A stretch of 64,000 bases of DNA. It comes from DASRLE01 sp963825315 (GTDB lineage Bacteria > Verrucomicrobiota > Verrucomicrobiia > Limisphaerales > Palsa-1400). A model generated the notes under the pieces. It made no database searches. It was not told the DNA's origin and worked only from the letters and a program-made list of their open reading frames with translations. The translations under genes and the position numbers were made by a program. The stretch lies in assembly GCA_963825315.1 (NCBI GenBank), contig CAWGST010000002.1:372001-436000 (forward strand). The letters are read 5' to 3'. Of this stretch, positions 39,351 through 49,782 are shown piece by piece; the first letter of the stretch is position 1; the number at the start of each line of letters is the position of its first letter.

Positions 39351-40440
39351 TTCACCATGACGTCCCAGACTTTGGACCGGCGGGACTTGCCGCCGGCCCT
39401 GCGATGTCGAGCACGACCACGTAATGTCCCGGTTCCTTGTAGTGGTGCAACGGATTTTGCCCGGACGAACTTTCCCCGTCGCCGAAATCCCATTTCCAGG
39501 TAGTGACGGTTCCCACCGAAAGATCGTTAAATGCCACCAGGCGGCGTTCCATATCAACCACTTGGAACGACCATTGGGCTTCGATGGGCTTGAGGAATTG
39601 CGGTTCCAGCGGCATCAGCTTGAAGGCGACCAATTCCGAAGCGTTGCCGTACATGGTGTGTTTGGGCGAGAGGTTCCAGAAGCCGTTGTTTGTCGTCCCC
39701 GAATGGACGTCGTCGTATTCAATGACTGCCCAGCAGAGGCCGATGATCTTGTTCTCGCGCAAGACCGATTCCACCGCTCGTGACGGCCCTTCGGCGCCGG
39801 CATAGTCGAAAGGCGTAATCCAAAACTCCAGCACCAGACGCCCCGGCTCTCCGGGCCGAAAATGATAGGAATAGGCGGCATTGGCGTAGGGCAACTCCTT
39901 CAGCCAGTGGGCCGGCCCCCAAACCATGCACCAATCCTTCCCTTCCGCCGGCGTGAAGATATGGTAGTTTTGCGCCTGCGTTCCTTGCAGCGAATAGTAA
40001 GTTTCCCAAGGGCCCAAAATGTCCCTTGCCGGTAAAAATCGCTCGATCAGCGGGCCGCCGGATAAATCTCCATCGACCACGACCTCGAACGTATCGTTGT
40101 GCAATCCCGGATCAGCAAAATCCCAGTAAGCTTTGTAAGCCTCGTAAAGGAAATAGAGCCGGTTCAGCCCCTTGACCCAGCCGACCCGCACCTGCACATC
40201 GAGGTTCTTCGGGTCCGCTTTGCGATGCTTGCCGGAATCATCGGCCAATTGGTCAATGCCGATGACATAATCCTTGGGGACAATGTCCCAATCGTTGGTC
40301 TTGCCATCGATGGTCGGGATTTTATCGGGCGGGAACTGGAAAACCTTGAAGATCGTATTGGTTCGTTCCAGCGCGGCCGCCCGAGGCAGGAACCCCAGGC
40401 TGGCCAAACAGAACACGAGCATCAAGCCGGCGACTTTCAT
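39347..40440 (-). CDS. Secreted protein with C-terminal PKD domain (frameshift near the end)
   Basis: From ATG 40440: signal peptide (VAGLMLVFCLASLGFLPRAAA), then about 250 residues resembling a carbohydrate-binding (CBM9-like) region beginning FQFPPDKIPTIDGKTNDWDIVPKDYVIGIDQLADD, and a PKD domain near 290-362 (VAFNDLSVGTVTTWKWDFGDGESSSGQNPLHHYKEPGHYVVVLDIAGPA). As read, the frame stops at 39352. A one-base break near 39386-39400 would give the ending GKSRRSKVWDVMVK and a TGA at 39347-39349 that overlaps the next ATG as ATGA, as elsewhere in this locus. Probably a binding or accessory protein for plant-wall glycans in one operon with the GH28 enzyme. Confidence 0.75.
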
Positions 40441-40531
40441 TGATGGCGGAACACTTACCACACAAAGTCCGTCACGGCACCAATAAAGCGCGTGGCCGGA
40501 GCCATCGCCAAAACTGGCGACATGAACTATT

Positions 40532-40556
40532 CCCTCAATCTGGTAGTGTGAGGGAT
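40532..40556. promoter_or_regulatory. Inverted repeat between divergent genes
   Basis: TCCCTCA (40532-40538), 11-base spacer, TGAGGGA (40550-40556), in the 186-base gap between the minus-strand PKD/GH28 operon and the plus-strand PL4 gene. The symmetry and position suit an operator shared by both directions; the regulator is unknown. Confidence 0.4.
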
Positions 40557-40626
40557 GAAGCCTGCTCCAGATGAATTGTCCAATTGGAAAATCGTAGCTG
40601 CCTGAATTGCGTGCTGGCAAACTGAA

Positions 40627-43600
40627 ATGAAAACCTACTGCGTAGCCGTCATGTTGTTTGCCGCCGGCGCCATCCTGGCCAATATCCCCGGCGGCGGCGC
40701 CGGACCGGGCCAAACGTCAGCCTGGTGGACAACGGCAATGGCACGGTGACGATGAGCAACGGGATTGTTTCCATTCTGATCACCAAGGCGGACGCCACGA
40801 TTACCCAGATCAATTACACCTACAACAACGGCAGCGGCGCCACGACCACCCAATTGCTGGCCGGCGGAACTGACGGCGGCGAGTTGTACTGGGAAACGGG
40901 CGGCTTTGGCGCCGGCAATTTTGCCTATTCGGTCGTGGCCAACACTGGCAACTATGCCGAGGTCAGTTTGCTCACCACCTCGACCGCCAGTGGAACCATG
41001 GAAGTCGATTTCTCCATGCTCCCCGGCTCGACTGGCTTTTACGTCACCGCGATCTGGAGCCACCGCAGCGTGGATGTCGCCATGGACATGGGCGAAACGC
41101 GGGATAATATCTACGCCGGTTCCATCTTCAACTGGATGTGTGTGGACAGCGCCCGCAACCGCCTGATGGAAGTCTCCGGCGGGTCGGCTGTCGGCGTGTT
41201 GAACGCGCCGGTGGAAGTCTCGCTCTGGACCAACGGCATCTATCAGGGACAATACGAGGACAAATACAAGTACAGCGCCGACTTTGGGCAGCAACGGGTC
41301 TGGGGGTGGGCCAGTGTCGGCGCCGGCGGCCAAAATGTCGGCCTCTGGAATGTCCTGGCCAGCGAAGAATACTACAGCGGCGGCCCAATGAAGCGGGAAC
41401 TGATGTCCCACATCGGCACGACGATACTCAATATGACCCACGGCAGCCACTACGGCGGTGGCACCGATGGCAACTATGCCGCCGGCGAGGTTTGGACCCA
41501 GGTCTATGGGCCATGGTTTATCTATTGCAACAACATCACCAACACGGCCACCGACATGACCGAGGCTTTGAGCGCGCTCTACGCCGACGCCCAAGCCCAG
41601 GCCGCCGCCGAACAGACGGCCTGGCCTTACCGTTGGTATCCCAACGCCAATTACGCTCCCGCCGCCAACCGCGGCACCGTCACAGGCGCCATGTCCATTG
41701 CCGATAGCTTCAATCCCAATGCTTCTGCCGCCAGTCTTTGGGTCGGCCTCATCCAGCAACCCTCCACCACCGACGGAGTCTATGACTTCCAGGAATGGTC
41801 CAAGTGCTGCCAGTTCTGGGTCAAGAGCGCCTCCAACGGAACCTTCTCCATCCCCAACGTCATTGCCGGCCCCAACTACACCCTCTACGCCTTCGGCCCC
41901 GGCGCCGCGGGAACATTTCAGTCGCAAAATCAAAATGGCGGCAATTCTCCGAACACCTTGGACATTCCCGCTTCGCCATTCAGCGTCACAGTTACGGGCG
42001 GCGCGACAAATAATTTAGGCACGATCGCCTGGACCCCGACCCGCATCGGCCCCACCGTCTTTGAAATCGGTTATCCCGACCGGACGGGCGGCAAGTTTCG
42101 TCACGGGGACGATTACTGGGTGGGCGATATCGGCCCCAGCCCAACCTGCCCCAGTCCCATCTGGTCCAAGCATCTCGAATACCCCTTCGATTTTCCCAGT
42201 GGACCAAACTACTGTTGTGGGTCAGAGCAGGTGGACCACCGATTGGAACTATGTCCAGCCCGTCGTCACCGACAACGGGGGAAATTTTGACGGCTCGACT
42301 TCCACGATTACTTTTAATCTGGCATCGGCTCCGGCCAGCGGCGCGCAGGCTTCGTTTTACATCGCCTTGTCTTCGGATTTTCAGGGGGCGCCCATCATTC
42401 AGGTCAACGGCAATAACATCGCCGGTGCCAACGGTTATTATCCCAATTACTACGGCTCCGCCAACGAAAGCGACACCACCATCCGTCAGGGGATTCATGG
42501 ATGTTTCTCGGACAACCGGATCAATTTCGCCGCCAGCCTTCTGCATGCGGGACAAAATACCATCACCATTACCCTGCGCCAGATCGGCGGCACATATTTT
42601 GCCGACCATGCGATGTATGATTACATCCGCTTGGAACTCACCGGCTACGTGCCGCCCGCGCCCGCGAGCGTCGCCGCTTACCCCGGCAACAACTGCAACT
42701 TGGTTTGCTGGCCGGTGACTCCCGGAGCGACGAGTTATAATATTTTGCGCTCAACCACATCCGGCAGCGGCTACGCTTCCATCACCAACGGTGTCCTCGG
42801 TCCGGTTTGCGGCTGCGGCGCCAACAATGCGACTTATCTGGACACGACCGCCGTCAACGGCGCAACCTATTACTACGTTGTTAACTCGGTCAATCCCACC
42901 GGAAGCAGCGCCAATTCGCCGCAAAGCTCCGGCGCGACACCATCAGCGGCGTGGCTCTCCGGACAGACAAACGAGATTATTTATTCCAACAGCCTGCAAA
43001 ATGGGTGGGTGGATACTGATAGCTGGGCAACCGACAATTTGGCCAACACCAATCCCGTGCTTTCGGGCTTTTCCGACTCGATCAGCGTCTTCTGCACCGA
43101 GTATGCGGCTCTCTATCTGTCTCAGACCCCTTCTGATTCAACGCCCTATACGAATCTGACCTTCTGGCTCAACGGCGGGGCCTCCGGCGGACAGGTTCTG
43201 ACGGTCACAGGGACGCTCAGTGGCGCCAACCAGACCCCTTATACGCTGCCACCCCTGGCCTCCAACACATGGATGGAGTTTACTGTTCCCCTCTCGGCCA
43301 TAGGCGTGGCCGACCAGCCGGACTTTGACGGCATCTGGATCTGGAACGACACCAATTTCACCATCCCGACCTTTTATGTCGATGACATCGTCTTGGTGGC
43401 CGGGTCGCCGCCCGGCGCGCCCGCCGCGCCCACCGGCCTGAGCGTGGCCGGCGTTGGCCACCACACTGTGACGCTCAATTGGAACGCGTCGCCCGGCGCG
43501 AATTTTTACACCATCCAGCGCTCCACCGTTGTCAATAACGGTGACGGTGTTTATGTCTCGCTCAGCACCAACACGCTGAACAACGCAACCACCGGGACCA

Positions 43601-45996
43601 CTTATACCGACACCTCGCCGACGGATGGCAGCATCTACAGTTACTCGGTAACGGCCACCAGCGCGGGCGGTGTCAGCGGCAACTCCGCTCCAGTCATGGC
43701 CGTGCCATTGCCTGCGCCGCCAGCGTCCGCTCCCGGCTCGCTTTCGGGAAGTTTCAATGGGGACAACATTATCCTCAACTGGTCGGCAGTTTCCGGAGCG
43801 GTGGGTTACGTCATCAACCGCGCCACAAGCCCCAGCGGGCCGTTCATTTTGGTGCAGAGCATCACGGAGACCACCTACACCGACGCTGGTTTGAACACGA
43901 ACAGCGCATATTACTATCAAGTCGCCGCGGTCAATTCCGCCGGCGTTTCTGGCAACGCCGTGGTGACTGTTCTTGGCGGGCCCGTCGCGTTGAGCTTGAC
44001 CGCCATCCCCGGCAACGCGCAAGTTTCATTGAGCTGGAGCGCCGCCCTGGGGGCCACCAATTATGTTCTGCAAAGTTCCACCACCAGCGGCGGGCCCTAC
44101 ACGACGCTCCTCAATACGACGAACACAAGCTACGTGAACACGGGGCTGATTAACGGCACAACTTACTATTACGTCGTCTATTCGCAGGGGACCAATGGCC
44201 AAAGTCCGCTCTCCACGCAGGTCAGCGCCACTCCGTCCGTCGTCTCCGGCGGCTTTTACTGGATCAACACCGTGACCAGCGCGGCGCAAAGTTGGAACGC
44301 GGACGCCAATTGGAACGTCGGCACGTCGTTCCCCAATGGCGCCGGGGTCGTCGCCTTCGTCAACTCCGCCATCGCGGCGAACCAGACCATCGATCTGAAC
44401 CAGGCCATCACCGTGGGCGCGTTGAGCGCCGGCGCGGGCGGCGGCGCTTTCACCATCGCGCCCAACGGCGGCACGCTCACTTTCAACAACGGGTCCGCGG
44501 CGGCTCTCCTGACGCAGTTGTCCGCGAGCCGGGGCGACACGATTTCCGCGCCCGTGACCGTCACCGGCAGTTTGAGCGTGACCAACCTTTCTGCCAACAC
44601 GCTTACGTTGTCTGGCAACATTTCCGGCGGCAGCGTCATCCTGAACGGCAACACAACGTTGAGCGGCACGAACACATACACCGGCGGCACCGTCCTGAAC
44701 AGCGGCAGCCTTGTTTTTTCAGTCGGCTCGGCCATTCCCACGAGCGGCACATTGACCCTCAGCAACGCCGGCGCCGTGACGGTGACGACCGCCAATTCGT
44801 TGCCCAATGTTTTGGTCAACGGCGCCAACAGCATCACCGGCAACGGCAACAGCGGCACGGGCATCGCCGCGTTGAACGACCAAGGCACTCTGACTTTGTT
44901 CGTCAGCGGCGGCAGCAAAGTGTTCGACCTGACCGGCGCCATGTCCGGCTCCGGCAATCTTGTCCTGGGAAGTTCCCCCATGACGCTTCGGTTCTACGGC
45001 ACGGCAGGAGATGGCAGCGCCATTTTCAATTTGGGGACCGGCACAGCCGTGGCCCTTGTCCGCGAGACCGGCACGACGGCTATTACTCTGGGCGGATTGA
45101 CAGGTGGTTCCGGGACTCAACTGCAAGGGGACAATAGCACCGGCGGAGCTAACATGACTTACACCATTGGCGGGGCCAATGCGAACACGGAATTTGACGG
45201 TGTCATCACAAATGGCAGCGTCGGCGCCACCGCCGTCATCAAAACCGGAACCGGCGTGCTCACCCTCACAGGCGCGAACACTTACAGCGGCAGCACGACC
45301 ATCAACGGCGGGGTCTTGCAGGTCAATAATCTGGCCGGCAGCGCGACGGGTTCCGGCACGGTCACTGTCGCCAATGGCGGCACGCTCGGCGGCAACGGAA
45401 AAATTTCCGGCGCCGTGACCGTGAACTCCGGCGGCGCGCTCGCGCCGGGCAATCCGCTCGGCGCCTTGATCGTGAGCAACAATCTGACCCTCAACGCCGG
45501 CAGCACTACGTTCGTCCAGGTCCAGCATTCCCCACTGACCAATGATGCCGTCAAAACTACCGGCACATTGACCGGGGGCGGCACGCTCTATGTCACCAAC
45601 ATCGGTGCGGCTGCGCTCGCGGCGGGAGATACTTTCAAATTGTTCAACGCCGCGATTTATGCCGGTTCGTTCAGCGGCGTCATCCTGCCGCCATTGACGG
45701 GAAATCTGGCCTGGAACACCAACGCGCTCGCAAGTTCAGGCTCGCTATCTGTCGTCGGCGTGACGCCGTTTTCCATCACCGGCTTCCAGATCGCGGGTGC
45801 AAATCTCATGATCAGCGGATCAGGAGGCGTCTCCAATGGGTTCTATTTTATTGCGGCCTCGGCCAATCTTGCGCCAGCCCAATGGACGCCCATTGCCACG
45901 AACCAATTCGACTCCGCCGGCGATTTTTCAGCCACCATCACCAACGCCATTGAGCCAAACCAGGCGCAAACATTTTTCCGATTGCAACTGCAGTGA
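40627..45996 (+). CDS. PL4 rhamnogalacturonan lyase fused to FN3 and PATR repeats (two frameshifts)
   Basis: ATG 40627 with signal peptide (YCVAVMLFAAGAILA). About 1,790 residues: PL4 catalytic domain (SLVDNGNGTVTMSNGIVSILITK to GPWFIYCN), FN3-like domain (GAMSIADSF...FSIPNVIAGPNYTLYAFG), CBM-like jelly roll (FEIGYPDRTGGKFRHGDDYW to MYDYIRLELTGY), a further carbohydrate-binding-like segment (NEIIYSNSLQNGWVDTDSW...TFYVDDIVLVAG), several FN3 domains, then PATR repeats (GTGVLTLTGANTYSGSTTINGGVLQVNN) and the tail QTFFRLQLQ. The frame breaks near 40700-40715 (one base missing, before PNVSLVDNG) and near 42190-42212 (one extra base, before TTVVGQSRWTTDWNY). Secreted or surface-held pectin lyase. 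Confidence 0.82.
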
Positions 45997-46095
45997 GAAG
46001 CGCGCAATGCAATGTAAGGATGAATCATTATTACGACCCGCTCTTCACTCCTTTTGTCCTCGCACCCCCGGCCGGTATCTGGCAATAAATAAGGC

Positions 46096-46887
46096 ATGAC
46101 AAAGACTCCTGTCGTCCTTGTAACAGGCGCCAGCCGTGGGCTGGGCCGGGGGATCGCGCAAAACTGTGCCCGCGCCGGCTGTAGCATAGCCATTCATTAC
46201 GTCGGCAATGAGTCGGCGGCTGAGCAAACGGTTTCCCTTTGTCGGGCTGCGGCAAGCCATCCGGGGCAGCAGTTCGTCCCAGTCCGTGGCAACTTGGCAA
46301 TTGCCGGGGAACGGAACGCTTTTTTAGAACAAACTCTCTCCGTCTTCGGCCATCTGGATGCCCTGGTCAACAACGCCGGCATGGCCCCGCGAACACGAGC
46401 CGACATTACCGAAACAGCCGGGGCCAGCTACGACGAGGTCATGAGCGTCAATCTGAAGGGACCCTATTTTCTTTCGCAACTAGCCGCCCGCTACTGGCTG
46501 GCGCACCCGCAACAAAGCCGGCTGGAAACCGGTTACAAACTCATCTTCATCACCTCGATCTCGGCAAATACCGCCTCCGTCAACCGGGGCGAATACTGCC
46601 TGGCCAAAGCCGGCCTGGCAATGGCCGCACAACTCTGGGCCACGCGTCTGGCCAACCATGGTGTGCAGGTGTTTGAAATTCGACCTGGCATCATGGAGAC
46701 CGATATGACCGCCGGGGTGAAGGAGAAGTACGATAAATTGATAGCCGATGGCTTGGTTCCACAAATGCGCTGGGGCAAGCCCGAAGACGTCGGGCTTGCC
46801 GTTGAAGCGATCCTCAGGGGGTATTTTCCCTTTTCCGCGGGCGGGGTGATTCCGGTGGACGGCGGTTTCCATCTGCGACGACTTTGA
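46096..46887 (+). CDS. Short-chain dehydrogenase/reductase (FabG-like)
   Basis: 263 residues, no signal peptide. Rossmann motif TGASRGLGRG at residues 10-19, NNAG at about 94, catalytic S and YCLAK (Y-x-x-x-K) in ITSISANTASVNRGEYCLAKAG, and the C-terminal GGVIPVDGGFHL. The family label 3-ketoacyl-ACP reductase is often given to such proteins, but the next genes (GH88, OYE-like) point to a sugar-acid or keto-sugar substrate. It ends six bases before the GH88 start, so the three genes 46096-49782 form an operon. Acts in the cytoplasm with NAD(P)H. Confidence 0.85.
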   Translation: MTKTPVVLVTGASRGLGRGIAQNCARAGCSIAIHYVGNESAAEQTVSLCRAAASHPGQQFVPVRGNLAIAGERNAFLEQTLSVFGHLDALVNNAGMAPRTRADITETAGASYDEVMSVNLKGPYFLSQLAARYWLAHPQQSRLETGYKLIFITSISANTASVNRGEYCLAKAGLAMAAQLWATRLANHGVQVFEIRPGIMETDMTAGVKEKYDKLIADGLVPQMRWGKPEDVGLAVEAILRGYFPFSAGGVIPVDGGFHLRRL

Positions 46888-46893
46888 TTTTCC

Positions 46894-48276
46894 ATGTTAA
46901 AAATCAACTTCTCCCTCAAGGCAACGGCCCTTTTGCCCGATCTCGAAAAGTTCTTCGCTCTTTCTGCGCAGAAGATTCGCAGCATCGCGAAAGCCTGGAA
47001 CCCCGATGATGGCGCCCCCGTCTTCACGGTGAGAGGCAAATACATCTCGCGGGGTTGGACGGAGTGGACGCAAGGCTTCCAGTTCGGATCAGCCATTCTC
47101 CAGTTCGATGCGACCGGGGAGCAGCAGTTCCTGAAAGCGGCCCGATCGAAAACGGTCGAACGGATGGCAACGCGCGTCTCCCACATTGGGGTGCATGATC
47201 ACGGATTCAACAACATTAGCACCTATGGCAACTTGCGCCGTCTGATGTGCGAAGAACGCATTCCAGCCAACGGGTGGGAGATGAGCTTCTACGAACTGGC
47301 GTTGAAGCTCTCCGGCGCCGTTCAGGCCGCGCGCTGGACTCAACTGACCCCGGGTCTCGGCTATGTTTACTCCTTCAACGGCCCGCATTCCCTGTTCAGC
47401 GACACGATTCGCTCCATGCGCGTCCTGGCGTTAAGCCATCAACTGGGCCATTGCTTGATGGGCGAGAAAGATGCCCCCATCAACCTGCTCCACCGTTCCT
47501 TGCAACATGCCGGGGCCACTGCTCGCTTCAACGTCTATTTCGGCAAAGGCCGCGATGCGTATGATGTGCGCGGCCGCGTGGCGCATGAATCCATCTTTAA
47601 TCTCAATGACGGGAGTTATCGCTGTCCAAGCTCCCAACAAGGCTATTCACCCTTTTCCTCCTGGACCCGCGGCCAAGCCTGGATCATGTGCGGTTACGCC
47701 GAACAATTGGAGTTTCTCAGCAGGCTTTCAGAATCCGAATTTGCCGGTCAAGGCGGGAAGCTCCAAGTGCTCGGACGCTTCGAGGAAGTGGCTTCCGCCG
47801 TCTGCGATTTCTGGCTCGAACAGACACCCACCGACGGCATTCCCTACTGGGACACGGGCGCGCCCAACCTGCACAAACTGGGCGATTGGGCCAATCGGCC
47901 GGCGGATCCCTTCAACGCTCACGAACCGGTGGACAGCTCGGCCGCGGTCATCGCTGCGCAGGGCCTTCTCCGTTACGGGAATTACTTGCGCGCAACAAGC
48001 CGCCAACAAACTGGGACCCGGTATTATCAGGCGGCCTTGACCATCGCCAGCCATGTTTTGGATGATCCGTATCTGGCAGCCGATCCGAAACACCAGGGAC
48101 TGATTTTGCACTCGATCTATCACCGGCCCAATGGCTGGGATTATACGCCGCCTGGACAAAAAATCCCGTGTGGCGAGTCGTCGATGTGGGGCGATTATCA
48201 CGCGCGCGAATTAGCGCTGATGATCCTGCGCGAAGCAAAAGGACTGCCCTATTACACATTCTTTGCCACAATCTAA
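46894..48276 (+). CDS. GH88 unsaturated glucuronyl hydrolase
   Basis: 460 residues, no signal peptide, so cytoplasmic. GH88 alpha/alpha-barrel motifs are clear: LRVLALSHQLG-like helix, VAHESIFNLNDGSYRCPSSQQGYSPFSSWTRGQAWIMCGYAE, VDSSAAVIAAQGLLRYGNYL and GESSMWGDYHARELALMILREA. GH88 enzymes remove the 4,5-unsaturated uronic acid left at the end of oligosaccharides by polysaccharide lyases, by hydrating the double bond. The PL22 and PL4 lyases of this window would make such ends. It lies between an SDR and an OYE-like reductase. Confidence 0.9.
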   Translation: MLKINFSLKATALLPDLEKFFALSAQKIRSIAKAWNPDDGAPVFTVRGKYISRGWTEWTQGFQFGSAILQFDATGEQQFLKAARSKTVERMATRVSHIGVHDHGFNNISTYGNLRRLMCEERIPANGWEMSFYELALKLSGAVQAARWTQLTPGLGYVYSFNGPHSLFSDTIRSMRVLALSHQLGHCLMGEKDAPINLLHRSLQHAGATARFNVYFGKGRDAYDVRGRVAHESIFNLNDGSYRCPSSQQGYSPFSSWTRGQAWIMCGYAEQLEFLSRLSESEFAGQGGKLQVLGRFEEVASAVCDFWLEQTPTDGIPYWDTGAPNLHKLGDWANRPADPFNAHEPVDSSAAVIAAQGLLRYGNYLRATSRQQTGTRYYQAALTIASHVLDDPYLAADPKHQGLILHSIYHRPNGWDYTPPGQKIPCGESSMWGDYHARELALMILREAKGLPYYTFFATI

Positions 48277-48294
48277 GACTCCGTGGTTAAGTTT

Positions 48295-49782
48295 ATGCCG
48301 CCATTCAAATTTAGCCGCATTCCATCGCTAAAGAGCATCGAAGCTTTCGGCCAGTATGTCCGCAGCCTGCAGATTGACCTGCGGTTTGAACCACAGATTT
48401 CCGTGGGCGACGCCTCAGCCCTGAGGCGCAGCTTCATCTGGAAGGGCAGGACTATCGGCAATCGGTGGGCGGTTCACCCCATGGAAGGATGGGACGCCAC
48501 AATCACCGGTGGGGTAACGGAGCCAATGTTGAGGCGCTGGCGGCGCTTTGGCGAAAGCGGCGCCAAGTTCATCTGGGGAGGAGAGGCCATGGCCGTTCGA
48601 CCGGACGGACGCGCCAATCCGAATCAACTCATCATCAACGAGCAAAACAAGGCCGGCATCGCGCGGTTGCGGGAGTCTTTGCTAAAGGCCCATCGCGAGA
48701 GGCACAGTCGCGCCGACGACCTGATCATCGGCTTTCAGTTGACGCACTCCGGCCGGTTCTGCCGGCCCAACGGCCATAAGCGCTATGAACCGCGGGTCGC
48801 CTTTCGCCATCCGCTCCTCGACAAGAAGTTCCATGTCACCAGCGACAAGCAGGTTTTTAGCGATGATGATCTGAAGCGATTGGTGGATGATTACGTCGCT
48901 GCGGCCAGGGTGGCAGCGGAGATCGGGGCGGACTTCGTCGATATCAAACATTGCCACGGCTATTTGCTCCACGAGCTTCTGGGAGCGCACACGCGACCGG
49001 GGCCTTACGGCGGCTTGCTGGAAAACCGCACCCGGCTCTTCCGGGAAATCGTCGCCGCCATCCGGGCGGAAACTCCAAAACTCGAAATCGGTGTGCGCCT
49101 GAGCGCATTTGATTTTGTCCCGTTCAAACCGAATCCAGACGCGGCTGAACCTGGCAAACTGGGCCCGGGCATGCCGGAGGATTTTGCCCATTGTTTGCCT
49201 TATTGCTACGGCTTTGGCGTCAATCAACAGAATCCCGTCGAATACGATTTGGGGGAGCCGATCCAATTTCTTCGTTTGTTGGAAAGTATGGACGTCAACT
49301 TGGTGAATCTCTCGGCTGGCAGTCCCTATTACAACCCGCATATTCAGCGGCCTGCCATCTACCCGCCTTCGGATGGCTATCAGCCGCCCGAAGACCCTCT
49401 TGTGGGGGTAGCGCGACAGATCAACGTCGTCAAGGAGTTGAAGGCGCTGTTTCCCAAATTGATTTTGGTCGGCACAGGCTATTCCTACTTGCAGGAATAT
49501 CTTCCGCATGTGGCGGAATACTACGTCCGCAACGGCCATGTGGACGTGGTCGGAATCGGGCGGGCTGTTCTTTCCTATCCGGCCATGCTGGCGGACGCGA
49601 CCACCAAGGGAAAAATCGAAAGCCGCTTTATTTGCCGCACCTTCAGCGATTGCACCACCGCCCCGCGCAACGGTCTGCGCTCCGGATGCTATCCCCTGGA
49701 TGACTATTACAAAAACTTTGAAGACGCTCCAAAGCTAAAGCAGGCAAAGAAAAATTACGGCTTGCGCCGGGGCGGGGCGTGA
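48295..49782 (+). CDS. NADH:flavin oxidoreductase (Old Yellow Enzyme-like)
   Basis: 495 residues from ATG 48295 (a GTG at 48283 is possible). TIM-barrel flavoprotein with WAVHPMEGWDAT, FQLTHSGRFCRP (FMN and substrate binding), GADFVDIKHCHGYLLHELLGAHTRPGPYGG and late phosphate-binding VDVVGIGRAVLSYP. The C-terminus has a cysteine cluster (CRTFSDCTTAPRNGLRSGC) as in the 2,4-dienoyl-CoA-reductase-like branch that can bind an iron-sulfur cluster. It lacks the C-terminal NAD(P)-binding domain of the full-length DCR. It follows GH88 by 18 bases. A role in reducing unsaturated uronate products is an inference from context. Its 3' end overlaps the convergent E3 gene by 28 bases. Confidence 0.85.
   Translation: MPPFKFSRIPSLKSIEAFGQYVRSLQIDLRFEPQISVGDASALRRSFIWKGRTIGNRWAVHPMEGWDATITGGVTEPMLRRWRRFGESGAKFIWGGEAMAVRPDGRANPNQLIINEQNKAGIARLRESLLKAHRERHSRADDLIIGFQLTHSGRFCRPNGHKRYEPRVAFRHPLLDKKFHVTSDKQVFSDDDLKRLVDDYVAAARVAAEIGADFVDIKHCHGYLLHELLGAHTRPGPYGGLLENRTRLFREIVAAIRAETPKLEIGVRLSAFDFVPFKPNPDAAEPGKLGPGMPEDFAHCLPYCYGFGVNQQNPVEYDLGEPIQFLRLLESMDVNLVNLSAGSPYYNPHIQRPAIYPPSDGYQPPEDPLVGVARQINVVKELKALFPKLILVGTGYSYLQEYLPHVAEYYVRNGHVDVVGIGRAVLSYPAMLADATTKGKIESRFICRTFSDCTTAPRNGLRSGCYPLDDYYKNFEDAPKLKQAKKNYGLRRGGA

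Noticed and set aside
46096..46887. Fatty-acid synthesis role for the FabG-like SDR
   Set aside because: No acyl-carrier protein or other fab genes nearby; the operon partners are GH88 and an OYE-like enzyme.
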